Source: Iris pallida (lineage: Eukaryota > Streptophyta > Magnoliopsida > Asparagales > Iridaceae). From it: DNA of 64,000 nt. A program made the translations under genes and the position numbers. The stretch covers positions 38,400,039 through 38,464,038 of the forward strand of contig JANAVB010015600.1 of NCBI GenBank assembly GCA_029216955.1. The letters run 5' to 3'. The notes beneath the pieces were generated by a model, which made no database searches, had not been told where the DNA came from, and saw only the letters and a program-made list of their open reading frames with translations. Positions 11,330-22,240 of this stretch are shown one piece after another. How positions within the stretch are numbered: the first letter of the stretch is position 1; each line of letters starts with the position of its first letter.

Positions 11330-11600
11330 AATTATAAACATTTCTATTTATTTGTATACAAATTATAAACATTTTATAAACATAAAATTATAAACATTTC
11401 TATTTATTTGTATACAAATTATAAACATTTCTATTTATTTGTATACAAATTATAAACATTTTATAAACATAAAATTATAAACATTTCTATTTATTTGTAT
11501 ACAAATTGTAAACATTTCTATTTATTTGTATACAAATTATAAACATTTTATAAACATAAAATTATAAACATTTTATAAATATTTTGTATAAACATTTTAT
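11330..11600. repeat. AT-rich minisatellite downstream of the hAT transposase
   Basis: A unit containing TTTCTATTTATTTGTATACA followed by AATTATAAACATT recurs at least five times, with TTTATAAACATAAA linkers. It lies in the non-coding 3' part of the element. Related ATAAACATTT words continue to about 11860. Confidence 0.8.
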
Positions 11601-11953
11601 AAACATTTAAGTTACAAATTAAAAAAGAAAATATAAATTTAAAATACAAATTTTTAAAATATAAACATTTTATAAACATTTTATCCTATACAAATTTTTA
11701 AATTTAAAATACAAATTTTTAAACATTTAAAATTTAAAATATACATTGTATAAACATTATAAACATTTTGTATAAAAAGAAAATTTTAACTTATCCTATA
11801 TACATTGTATAAACATTTTGTATAAATATTTTTAATTTTAACTTATCCTATACAAATTTTTAAATTTAAAATACAAAAGAAAATAATTAAAAAACCAAAT
11901 TTAAAACAAAAACTGAAAAAAAAAAACTGCAAAAAAAAAAAAAAAAAATTAAA

Positions 11954-12178
11954 AAACCGGGCCGGTCCGGTTAAACCGGCCCGAACCGGCCCGAACCGTC
12001 CAAGCCCGGACCGGCCCGACCCTATAATGTCCGGTCCTCTGGGCCGGGCTGGGTCCAGAGCTACAAAACCGGGCCGGGCTTAGCCCGGACCGTAATTAAC
12101 GCTGGGCCGGTCCTGGACCGGCCCGAACCCGGTCAGGCCCGCAGCCTTTGGACCGTGTGCCGGCCCGGACCGGCCCGA
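11954..12178. repeat. right subterminal GGCCCG-type repeats of the hAT element
   Basis: CCGGCCCG, GGGCCGG and GGCCCGAACC words are packed between an A run and the right TIR. They mirror the left subterminal array, so both ends present the same GC-rich motif in an AT-rich element. Confidence 0.8.
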
Positions 12179-12354
12179 AAAAACCATGAGTCCCTGCCCT
12201 AAACAGATGGGTAGATATTAGGGTGGGCCCCGCAGAAAGGCTACTTTTCTTATGTCACCCTAGTAGTTGCAGCCTTTTTAGCACGTTTGTCGTTTAGGGA
12301 ATAGTCCACAAATGACTTATATGCCCTTGTCTCATATACCTTACCCTTTTTTTT

Positions 12355-12548
12355 TGAATTGTAATTTTCACAATATCCATGAGTTTTTAAAGTTGATTAT
12401 CAAAATTGTCCTTAATTTATAAAAAAATTATCCTTAATTTATAAAAAAAATTATAAATTTTATTTTCAAAAATTGTAGTAAATTGATGGCAGCTTTGATG
12501 ATCCATTTTGAAAATTGGAGAACATTATAAAAGCACACTTACAATTTC
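12355..12548. mobile_element. inverted-repeat MITE, copy 2
   Basis: The left arm starts GAATTGTAATTTTCACAATA and includes GATTATCAAAATTGTCC. The right arm, reverse-complemented, contains GAAATTGTAAGTGTGC and GGATCATCAAAG. The layout and words match the element at 3461-3652. Non-coding; a tandem TCCTTAATTTATAAAAAA duplication lies inside. Confidence 0.5.
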
Positions 12549-12559
12549 CTTTTCTTTTC

Positions 12560-14040
12560 TTCTTATTTTTTTTTTAAATTTAGCAAATTTGATTTTAACA
12601 AGTAAATTGTTTTTTTTCCCTTCTTAGGTTGGGACGGAGATATTATGTTTATGCAGTTGGATAAAAAAAAGATGATTTAGTTTCTAGTTTGATTAGTACT
12701 TTTTTAATGTCCCAAGTAAACATTCCAAATTTATACTATACATATTGTATTGCATCTTTTTTAAATCTTTATTTATTAAATGAAAAAAAATAATATGCTT
12801 TTATCCTGATTCGATTTCAGATAGATAGAACGAACACTTACACATCCCATTTCAGCCACCATAGATGTTTTTTATATTGCTAGTTTTCATGTAGAATGTA
12901 TGATATATGGATGATTAGGCATCTGTTTCGTTGCTACAGAGATATAGAAACTGTCGCTATTACAACTACACTTTTCATGATTTGTTAGTCAAAATATTAA
13001 GACATAATAAATCCAAAAGGAGAAAAAGATGCAAAAGCCATCCGACCTATTAGATTATGTGAGTACAAGAAAATAATATGGCAAACATAAGCAACCAATC
13101 ACTACAAGTGGATGAAAATAATAAGATCACTTTGATCCATCAGTTTTTAGGTTTAAGTTTAGGGTTTTGCTAGGACTGGAACAAGGGCTAGGTACGGGGA
13201 GAAAAACGTGTAGAGTAGTCTTTAAAAAAAAACGTACTATTTAATTAAGTTCCAAGTCCTTAAAAGAGAGTAGGAAGTTGCTAGTTTTAATATTTTTTAT
13301 TTAAGATGTCCGACGATACGTACGAAATTTTGTGCACGCTGTATTGTATATCTGTTGGACCTACTGTTCTCCAACTCCCACCAAATAAATGGAAGGAATA
13401 ATACGCCCCCATGGTTCGATCTACTGATCTTCTGCCACTTAACCATAAACTTATACCTCTCCTCAGTAACTACAAAAGTCACTCGAGTTCGGTACTAGTT
13501 TTAATGTCTTAAAGTAGAAAGTTACATTTTGTTTAATACTTGCATACAATCATAGGCAGAGCCATTGGCACCCAAAGTTGAGAATTGCGGTGGCCCAAGT
13601 ATTCATTTGGGGTTAAGAAACATTCAACTTGAATATTGTACGTATACACCGATCCTGGAAAGCTATATAAGCAATAAAGCATACAAGCTATATATTTTTT
13701 CATAATGGGGGTTAAACTAGAATTGGAAACAATTTTAATTAATATGAACAGACAAACCTCAACTTAGACCATAATTTGAAGTTTGTCTTAGAAACAATTT
13801 GCGTTCTTCTATAAGAAATTATCCTGAATGAATGAATGGCACTCCAATCTGGCTGTCCTCTTTCTGAATGTAGGTTAGGTTAATTTGTATCATGGTAAAC
13901 TAAATATTTTTCTGTTTATGCCTAAAAAAGTCTATCAGATAAACTTAACAAAAAATAGTCACTTTTTTTAGCATGTTGGACATGGTTCTACATTGGTCAG
14001 ACATGGTGCGGTATGGCCACGATAAGATATGTATATAATG
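12560..14040. other. AT-rich intergenic region, nothing recognised
   Basis: I find no ORF with family resemblance, no terminal repeat pair and no RNA gene here. Some sequence around 13541-13640 may be an old repeat fragment, but it cannot be assigned. Confidence 0.5.
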
Positions 14041-14056
14041 ATACTAACACAACATT

Positions 14057-14159
14057 GTCCTAGCTCTCTAGCCTAATGGTATTAGAGCGGACATCCGGAG
14101 GGGCCGGCAAGGTTCGAGTCCCCCAATCGTGTGTGTGCGTGGGATTTCAAAAAAAAAAA
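14057..14159 (+). mobile_element. short tRNA-derived SINE with 16-bp TSD
   Basis: ATACTAACACAACATT occurs at 14041-14056 and again at 14160-14175, a perfect 16-bp TSD. Between them, an about 92-bp body ends in an A run. The body has Pol III promoter signals: an A-box-like TAGCCTAATGGTATTAGAGC and a B box GGTTCGAGTCC. These are typical of tRNA-derived SINEs mobilised by LINEs. It is short for a plant SINE. The anticodon arm is not tRNA-like, so it is not a tRNA gene. Confidence 0.85.
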
Positions 14160-14469
14160 ATACTAACACAACATTCATTTTGTTCAAAAAATATTAGAAC
14201 ATTCACTACAAAAATACTGTTAATTAGCAACTGAATTTACCGACGGAAGTTAAAATGTCACTAATCAACGACGGAATATCGATTGACTAGCAACTGATAT
14301 ATTATGAAAAATATAGTATTAAAACACGTCGCTAGAACCGTCACTAGTTCGTCGCTAAGTAAATAGCGATGGTTTAGCGACGAACAGTTCCGTCGCTGAA
14401 CATGAGTAAATGTAAATCAGTAACTCTTTCTTTCTCATTCTCAAATTTTTACCCAAATTTTCGTTTCCC

Positions 14470-14790
14470 CCCGAAAACTCCGACCCCTCCTCCTCCCTCG
14501 GTGATCTTCTCCTCCTTCGCGCGGCGACCCTCGACCCCAGACCTCCTACCCCCTTCTCCTCCGCTGTCCTCGGCGACCCCCTCCTCCTCCGCTGTCCTTC
14601 TGCGACCGTTCCCTGACCCCCGACCCCCTCCTCCTCACGAGGAGACCCCGACCCCCTCCTCCTCAAGCGGCGACCCTCGACCCCCCCCCTCACGTGGTGA
14701 CCCCTGACCCACTCCTCTCCGGCTCGAATGGCGGCGGTGGCAAAAGAACCCCTCTCCTCCTCGTTGATCTCTGACACAGCCTCCTCCTCC
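14470..14790. other. C-rich leader of CACTA-A
   Basis: Dense CTCCTCC, CGACCCC and CCCCTCC words give a strongly C-rich plus strand (G-rich minus strand). It encodes only low-complexity proline/arginine ORFs in several frames, which I treat as composition artefacts. It occupies the same place as the G-rich tract of CACTA-B, between the terminus and tnp2, but with opposite strand asymmetry. Confidence 0.6.
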
Positions 14791-15089
14791 TTCAGGTATA
14801 AATTTTTTTAGGTGTTTAATTAATATATACTTTGACACGAAAATTATGACATTGTAATTTAATTGTGTAAATATTATAGGTAGGGTTTTAGACACAGACA
14901 CGAACACAATGTAGTAGCTAGGGTTTTGGACATGGACACATATACAATGTAGTAGCTAGGGTTTTAGGTTTTCGTAAATTATTCGAGATTCATAAAATTG
15001 GAATTGGATATCCGAATATTTTCGGATGTTAAGATATTGAATCCGTTAATATTGAATTATAAGATATAAGGATATCTGATTCCAATTTC

Positions 15090-15660
15090 GATAGGACGAT
15101 AATAACCCGATACGGTCGATACGAATTCGATACGACATTAAGATATTGAATCCGTTAATATTGGATTATGATATAATGATATCTGATTCCAATTTCGATA
15201 AGCCGATACTAGTACTAATCCGATAGGCCGATACTAACCCGATAAGGTTATTCGACTCCAATTTCGATAGGCCAATATTAATCTGATAGGCCGATACTAA
15301 CCCGATACGGCCGATACTAACCCGATACTAATCTGATAGGCCGATACCAGCCCGATACGGCCGGTACTAACCCGATAAGGATATCTGATTCTAATTTCTA
15401 TAGGCTGATACTAATCCTATAGGCCGATACTAACCCGATACTAATCCGATAGGCTGATACTAACCCGATACTAACCAGATACTAACTCGATACGGTCGAT
15501 ACTAATCCGATACTAATCCGATAGGCCGAAACAAACCCAATTTTGATATTACCGATTTCGATATCGAGACTCATAGGAATGGTCTGATATCGATTTCGAT
15601 ATCGATACTCATAGGAATGGTCGATATTATCGATACTCATAGGAATGGTGTGATACCAAT
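15090..15660. repeat. degenerate CGATACTAA-type minisatellite in CACTA-A
   Basis: Words such as CCGATACTAACCCGATA and CGATAGGCCGATACTAA recur tens of times with variable spacing. The basic unit is about 9-10 bases (CCGATACTAA, CCGATAGG, CCGATACGG). Similar CCGATA words recur in CACTA-B at about 18030-18240, so the repeat belongs to this CACTA group. Confidence 0.85.
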
Positions 15661-15765
15661 TTTGATACTGATACTGTTAACTTTGGTTGTTACAATTAGG
15701 TACTATATTAATTTTTACTTGTATTTACAACATATATGGTACTTGGTGCAGAATTGGTTTGAAAA

Positions 15766-17182
15766 ATGAATCGATACTTAGTTAACCATTCGTGGATGTA
15801 CAATCGGCGATATGAGAGCAAGATTGGTTTGACGGATGATTTCAAGGCGGGCGTCGAGGAATTTCTGAGATACGCCAGTAGCCAACCTTATTTCATGGAC
15901 GGAAGGCTCATAAAGTGCCCTTGTGTCAATTGTCGTAATATACCATTCAGTGACGTAGATCTCGTGAGAGAGTACCTCTACAAGAAGGGTTTCGTACCGA
16001 ACTACAACGAGTGGACGGCTCAAGGAGAACCTTTGGTTCCGTAATATCAGTCCTCCTTCAATACGGAGGTGGGAGACCCCACTCTTGGAGACCACTTCCA
16101 ATATCGGTATCGAAAATTGGCACGTGAGTTGGTATTTGATGTGGCTTGTGCCGGTCCAAGTTTTGATCCAGAGGATCTGAATCCTGTTGTAAAGGAGTTC
16201 TATGATATGTTTAACCATGTCGATACTCCGTTATATCTGGATTGTGATTCTCATTCTGTCCTGTAGGTGGTAATGTGGTTGTTGAACCTCAAGTCTGATT
16301 TTAACTTTTTGTAAGAATACTACGATCGAATAATTCAGTTTGTTAGAGAGTTGCAGCCAAATGGAGCGAAGGACTTGCCAGAAAACCTTTACAAGTCGAA
16401 GATGATGATATGGAAACTCGGATTAGGCTACAAAAAGATAGATTGTTGCCGAAATGGCTGCATGTTATACTACAAGGAGAATAATGATAAAGACAAATGT
16501 ATTTTCTGTCATGAGGACCGGTAAAAGCCTATTCAGGGCAAAGGAAAATCAACTGCACGAGCATGGTTGCGCCCCTACAAATACATACAGTTTTTGCCGA
16601 TCACAAATAGGCTACAGAGAATGTATATGTCCTCGAATACTGCAGAACATATGACATGACATAGTAAAGAGTGGAAGATGGATGAAGAAGAATTATCTCA
16701 CCCATCTGATGGAGAGGCATAGAAGTATTTTGATCGATGTTATCCTGGATTTACTGCAGAGCTTAGGAATATTCAGCTGGCTTTATGTTCTGATAGATTC
16801 ACTCCTTTCGGACAGTCGGAGCCTCAGTACTCTTGTTGGCCGGTAATTTTGACCCCTTACAATATACCACCGTAGATGTGCATGAAGACTCCTTATATGT
16901 TCTTGACATTTATCATACCGGTCCAAAATATCCAAAGAAGAACGTCGATATCTACTTACAACCTTTGGTGGACGAGTTGAAACAATTGTGGTAGTTCGGC
17001 GTTCAGACGTATGATATATCGATGCTCCATTTTCAGAAGAGAGTGATGCTGATGTGGTCCATCAATAATTTTCCAGCATACGGAATATAATCTGGATGGA
17101 GTACTCATGGTATTATGTCTTGTCCGATATGTATGAAAAAGAGTAAGGCATTTTGCCTTCAGAATGGAGAAAAAGCTTTTTT
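15766..17182 (+). pseudogene. CACTA-A transposase tnp2, broken (first part)
   Basis: Translation starts MNRYLVNHSWMYNRR and contains CPCVNCRN, the transposase-associated domain of plant En/Spm (CACTA) TNP2 proteins. Downstream are Transposase_21 landmarks in several frames: KIDCCRNGCMLYYKE, HPSDGEA, FTPFG, CWPVILTPYNIPP, MCMKTPYMFLTFIIP, SGWSTHG and a SKAFCLQNGEKAFF tail. Stops interrupt the first exon at about 16042, then about 16264, 16310, 16522 and later, and there are frameshifts. At 17183 the reading frame is cut by CACTA-B, and it continues in the expected frame at 33935. It cannot make a full transposase. Confidence 0.88.
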
Positions 17183-17205
17183 TACTACTAAAATATGCTT
17201 AATTG

Positions 17206-17400
17206 GCGACGTAAATTTAGCGACATTAGTGAAACGTCGCTAAATTATGTACATTAGCGACGTATAATTGAAATGTCGGTAACCGTCGCTACTAGCGACG
17301 CAAATAGCGACGTGACAACGACATATATTAGTTACGTGAGCTAGTCGTCGCGAAACGTCGCTACAACGTCGCTAATTGTGACTTATTTAGCGACGTTAAT
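17206..17400. repeat. left subterminal GCGACGT repeats of CACTA-B
   Basis: GGCGACGT, GCGACATTAG, ACGTCGCTA and similar words occur about every 10-20 bases in both orientations. They are the presumed TNPA-type protein-binding array and match those at 33510-33925. Confidence 0.85.
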
Positions 17401-17635
17401 AATAATATCGTGAAATTCTAACTAAATTATATTTTCCCTCCTGATTCATTTCTCAATCATTTTACTCTCTCACTCTCTTCCTCCGGCGCTCTCGCATTCA
17501 CTCTCTCCGGCGCTCTCGCTCTCGCTCTCACTCTCTCCGGCGACTTCACTCCCTCCGGCGACTTCACTCTCTCCGGCGACTCTCCTCTAGTACGTGACTC
17601 CCTCTTTCTCTCTCTCTCTATTTGTTGTTGGTGGT

Positions 17636-18020
17636 TAGGGGGGTGCTGGTGGCTCGGGGGGAGGGACAGGGGGTACGGGTGGTTGTGGGTGAGAAATGGT
17701 TGGGGGGTGGCTGGGGGGTGGGGCAGGGGGGTGAGGACGGCTGGGGGTGAGGAGGGGGGCTGGGGAAGGGGATGGTTAGGGTTCGTGTTAGGGGGGAGGG
17801 GCGGGGGGGGGTGAGGGCGGCTGGAGGGTGAGGGCGGGGGGCTTCGGAGGGGAGGGGGGATGGTGGGGGAAGGATTGGGGATAGGGTTCGGGTTGGGGTT
17901 AGGGTGGTGTAGGGGTTGGGGGGGCTGGGGAGGGAAGGGAGGCTGGTGTGGGAGGGGTTAGGGATAGGGTTCGGGTTAGGATTAGGGGTGGTGTAGGGGG
18001 GGAGGGGGGAGGGGGGCTGG
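17636..18020. repeat. G-rich, telomere-like leader tract of CACTA-B
   Basis: The plus strand is dominated by GGGG runs, GGGTGAGG, GGGTTCGGGTTAGG and GGTTAGGG, with strong G-over-C bias. The many closely spaced G runs satisfy G-quadruplex spacing. The proline-rich minus-strand ORF over this tract is a composition artefact. It lies between the terminus and the tnp2 start. Confidence 0.75.
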
Positions 18021-18439
18021 GTCAGGTGCACCGATAGTGCCGAAAAATTTGATAATTTAGTTAATAGTTATTTATTTTCCGATACCGAAAAATGTGATAC
18101 TCCGATTCGAAACCACATACCGATAGTGCCGATATTTGTAACACATAGTTTTGTTGGTTGGTTAATTTGTAACACGATAGTGCCGATATTTGTAACACGT
18201 AGTTTTCTTGATCCCGATACTCATAGGAATAGTCCCGAGTCACGGCCGCAGTATGTAGTATATTCGTTTTAGTTTGTAGTATATTCGTTTTAGTTTTGAA
18301 GGTTATTCGTTTTAGTATGTGGTATGTAGTAGGAATGGTCCCGACTCATAGTAATGGTCCCGAGTTACGGCCGTAGTATGTAGTATGTAGTATATTCGTT
18401 TTAGTTTTGAAGTTTATTGATATTTGCAGATATCTTGAA

Positions 18440-20004
18440 ATGGCTATATCCATGTATCTACTAGATCGTTCGTGGATGTACAACCGTATTTGAGATGACA
18501 GGTACGGTGTGCGAGATGAATACATCGTCGGAGCAGAACAATTCCTCCAATTCGCGAAGGCGTTTTCTCAATCCATGGACGGCATGGACATTAAGTGCCC
18601 GTGTGCAAAATGTCGGAACATGAAGTTTCAACCAGAATTGGATGTGACGTATCACTTATACACAAAGGGTTTTCTTCCGAATTACTACCAATGGACCGCA
18701 CACGGAGAGCTTGTACCTTTAGCATTCCAAGCGGAGCCTTATGTGGAGCCTTATGTGGAGCTTTTTGTGGAGCCTTATATGAATGTCCACAACCGAACTG
18801 GTGTCGACAACGAGTACGTGAACATGGTCTTTGATGCTGCGGGGCCTAGTTTCGATCCACGCAGCTGAGGAGGCACCGAATGCCGATGCCGCGAAATTCA
18901 TGGAGTTGCTGGAGAATGCAAGGACTCCTTTATACCCTGGCTGTGAGGACCATTCACCGTTAGAGGTGATCACTCGGCTCTTGAGCATAAAGTCTGACTT
19001 TAACATGTCGCAAGAATGCTACAATAGAGTGCTCGAATTGATTACCGATATCTTGTCGGAGGGTGCCAAGTTACCGAAAGACTTCTACCGCTCTAAGAGG
19101 ATGGTGAGATCCCTCTGGATGGGATACGACAAGATCGATTGCTGTCAGAACGAATGCATGCTTTACTACAAAGATCACAAGGATGCAGAAGTGTACGGAT
19201 TCTGTGGTGCTGATCGCTATAAGCCAACTGCTACAGGCAAGTCTAGAAGACCGACTGCTTTAATGCACTACTTGCTGTTGACGCCGTAGTTTCAGAGATT
19301 GTTCATGGTGAAAGAGACTGCCAAAAATATGAGTTGGCACAAGCGACAACAGATCGAAGGAGTGTTAGATCACCCATCTGATGGAGAAGCGTGGAAGCAC
19401 TTCGATCGAGCATATCCTAATTTCGCTTATGATGTGCGTAATGTAAAGTTGGGGCTCTGCTTTGATGGTTTCACCCCATTTGGTCTTTCAGGCTCCCAAT
19501 ATTTATGCTGGCCGGTAATCCTCACTCCGTACAACCTACCGCCTTGGATGTGCATGAAGACACATTACATGTTCTTAACTATTATCATCCCCGGTCCGAA
19601 CAACCCGAAGAGGAATATCGACGTGTACTTACAGCCATTGATAGATGAGCTGAAGCAGCTATAGGAAACAGGGGCGTACACATATGATGCTTCAAAAATA
19701 AAATTTTCAGATACGGGCAGCACTAATGTGGACAATCAACGACTTTGCGACTTATGGAATGTTATCTGGATGGAGCACTCATGGTCGGCTTTCATGTCCG
19801 TATTGCATGGACCGCACTAAGGCTTTTCGTTTGAGACATGGAGGAAAGCCATGCTTCTTTGATTGTCACCGGCTGTTCTTGTCGAAAGACCATCCGTACC
19901 GTAGGAACAGAACTACATTTCGTGCCGGAATGAAGAGCCACGATTGCCACGTATCATGGAGAGGTTAATTCTGGTTGCATTTCGAGAATTATTACCGCCG
20001 GTAG
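18440..20004 (+). pseudogene. CACTA-B transposase tnp2, first part (broken)
   Basis: The ATG at 18440 begins MAISMYLLDRSWMYNR, soon followed by an in-frame TGA near 18491. CPCAKCRN marks the transposase-associated domain. A short in-frame repeat PYVEPYVELFVEPYM lies at about 18735-18780. After a frameshift near 18865 the Transposase_21 domain appears: CCQNECMLYYKDH, CWPVILTPYNLPPWMCMK, HYMFLTIIIPGPNNPK, NIDVYLQPLIDELKQL, then after another stop, MWTINDFATYGMLSGW and CFFDCHRLF. At about 19930 FRAG runs directly into MKSHDCHV, the start of DUF4218, so the middle of the usual protein is missing. The gene is then cut at 20005 by the LTR element and resumes at 29421. Confidence 0.88.
20000..20004. 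repeat. TSD GGTAG, left copy
   Basis: GGTAG immediately precedes the LTR start and is repeated exactly at 29421-29425 after the right LTR. The 5-bp length fits LTR retrotransposon integration. Confidence 0.93.
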
Positions 20005-20697
20005 TGTAAAACCCCTAAAATTTCTACTATTTTTTTATTATTGAATTTGGTACTGATTTAAAAATTTGTATTGTACGTCCCATAGTCGTATTTAATGTCG
20101 TGTGCGGAAGTTCGTTTTTTTTGAATTTGCTCGACGAGTGCGAATATGTGCGAGCGTACATATTTTAGAACAGCATTTTTGTTCTATTTTTATAGTTTCA
20201 AATAATATAATAATTAGTTTTGCTATCATTTCTAAGCTTGTTATTCTTACGTCATTTCTAAAAGTTATTAATAATAAATAATATTTTCGTATACTAGAAA
20301 AACATAATTATGTAAAGAATATTTTGCATACATATATTTCGTAATTATTTATTGGTCTATTTTAAATAGAAGTATAATTTTCGAAATTTAATAATATTAA
20401 TATTTTATTATTCAAAAAGATATTTAAAAATATTTATTATTTTCAAAATTATTATTATTGGTATTTTGAAAAAAATATTTGGAAATTATTGTGGCCATTT
20501 AAATCTTGATTTAATTTTTGGATTTATTTAAATAGTTAAATATTTGAAATTTGATTATCCTATTTGATTTTTAAACTAAAAATTTAATTAGATTTAAATA
20601 GAATTTATATTTGGATTTGGATTTGAATAAAGTAGAAAATTATCTAACGGGGTTTTAAACTATTCTAGTTCTTATCCAATTGGGAATTCCCACATCC

Positions 20698-20706
20698 TAT
20701 AAATAG
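20698..20706 (+). promoter_or_regulatory. TATA box in the 5' LTR
   Basis: TATAAATAG follows a CCAAT-containing segment (CTTATCCAATTGGGAATTCC) by about 25 bases. The same block is kept in the other LTR at 25888-25896. This is the likely core promoter of the retroelement. Confidence 0.65.
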
Positions 20707-22009
20707 ACAGGTACTCCTCCATAATTTCACAAGCCAAATAATTTTTCCACAAATATTCGTGTATCGTGTCTGTGCCCGTGTCCTCTTCCCATCCACTATA
20801 ACTTCTATTACATTTACTTATTTCCGTAATCATGTCCGACACACCGGACATATTCGTTCACAAATTCTAACTCTCACGTGCAGCCCTTCGTGTCGACAAC
20901 TCCTCCGTGTCAATGCCACCGTCCCACGTCGCCATCGACGAACCCCCTACTCCAGCCACCAGCCTCCCCTCGGCCACCCGATCCGCCCCGACTACTACAG
21001 GCTCACCACCACCATAACCGTCACCACCACCGCAGCCCTCACCAATCCATCACCAACCCGTCATCGTCACCCCGGCGGTCGCCCAACCCTCGGCCACCGC
21101 CACCAGTGGACAACTCCACTACCGCCAAGACCATCACCAACACCATCACCAACAAAAAAATTAGGTCGAGAAATCACCTGACTTCCGGCCTCGTCCCGTC
21201 GACTGCCGCGTCGGCGAAACCCCCTGAGTACCAGCCCTCACCGAACGCATCCATCTCCGTCAGCCGCCTCCGGCCGCCGCCCGACCAGAACCCCGCGTCC
21301 GCTGTAGCTAGAAACCTCCCGTCCGCCGTGACCAGCTCACCACAACCGCCCCTGGCGATTCACCACCGCCGCGGCCGAGCCACCCCTCTCATCCAAACCC
21401 TCCGCATCCTCCAGCCCAATGAACCCTGTCCGTCGTGCCTGGAGCGCCGCCGACCCTTGTCGTCGACCGGAGCCGCGTGAACCCACCGCGCCGACCCACC
21501 ATCTCCCGCGCACAACCCTAGCCGCTCGTCGCTAAACCCCGACCAGCTCGGTCCCGAACTCCCCCTCCGGCCTCTCTCTCCTCCTCCACCGCGTTCCGTC
21601 GCCCTTGCCGCCTTAGCCGTCCCTCCGTCGTGCTCCCTCTCCGTCGACCTTTTCCGTCGAGCTCCGCCAACCTCGCCGGAAAACCCCCCGACTTCCTCTC
21701 TCCGACCGTATCCTTTCCTCCTTCTCGCCGTCGATCCCTCCGCTCCTCTGCCGAGACCACCTGTATGCCTCCGCCGCCTCTTCCACCAGACCGTCGCCCC
21801 GATCTCTCCCTCTTTCCATCGCTCTCTCTCAGCTCTCTCCCTCTCCCCTCTCTAAATGCCATTTGTTTTTTTTGTTGTTGTTTTGTTGTTTTTTTTTTGT
21901 TTTGTTTTTTTGTGGTTGCTGTGTTCTCCTCGAGGAGAACCATAGGTCCACAGCTGAGCTGCTATTTTTTTTATTTTATATTATTTTATATTATTTTGTT
22001 TTTTTGATT

Positions 22010-22240
22010 AATAATATTATTAAGGTTATTATTGTTATTATTATTATTATCACTATGATTATTTCATTAGTATTATTATTGTTATTATTATTACTTTTAT
22101 TATTATTATTATTGCTGTTGATGTTGTTATTTTAATTATGTGATTTTATCTTGTTATACAGTATGCAATGGTGGTTGAAAAATACTTTGATAATAATAAT
22201 AATAATTATTATTATTATTAAAATTATTATTATCTTTGTT
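22010..22240. repeat. TTA/TAT trinucleotide-rich tracts in the 5' LTR
   Basis: Runs of TTATTATTA and later AATAATAATAATTATTATT form low-complexity sequence able to fold back. The corresponding tract in the 3' LTR lies at about 27224-27445. Confidence 0.85.

Larger units (their letters stand above)
8223..12189 (+). mobile_element. complete hAT (Ac-like) DNA transposon
   Basis: The 3967-bp element is bounded by an identical 8-bp TSD, GTCCCTGC, at 8215-8222 and 12190-12197. An 8-bp TSD is the hAT hallmark. Ends are imperfect TIRs: TCAAGGTGTTAACTGGGCCGG on the left, and TCATGGTTTTTTCGGGCCGG on the right when reverse-complemented. Both ends carry GC-rich subterminal arrays of GGCCCG/CGGGCC words. 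Inside is one intact transposase ORF with its own TATA box. The perfect TSD and open ORF suggest a fairly recent, possibly still functional copy. Confidence 0.93.
14204..17182 (+). mobile_element. CACTA transposon A, left part
   Basis: The left terminus CACTACAAAAATACTG at 14204 is a classic CACTA end, preceded by ATT as the possible 3-bp TSD. Subterminal words GTCGCTA and GCGACGAAC recur up to about 14400. Next come a C-rich leader (14470-14790), a degenerate minisatellite and a broken tnp2 gene. At 17183 the element is interrupted by CACTA-B; its tnp2 resumes at 33935. The right terminus was not found and may lie outside the window or be lost. Confidence 0.82.

Noticed and set aside
14057..14159. 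tRNA gene
   Set aside because: A and B boxes are present, but there is no credible cloverleaf or anticodon arm. The poly-A tail and 16-bp TSD make it a SINE.
17618..18031. Proline-rich minus-strand protein
   Set aside because: The translation is the complement of the G-rich tract, without domains or a family match.
20759..21480. Pro/Thr-rich protein encoded in the LARD-like LTR
   Set aside because: The frame is open for 200 residues in one LTR but is broken in the other. The composition follows the GC-rich segment.
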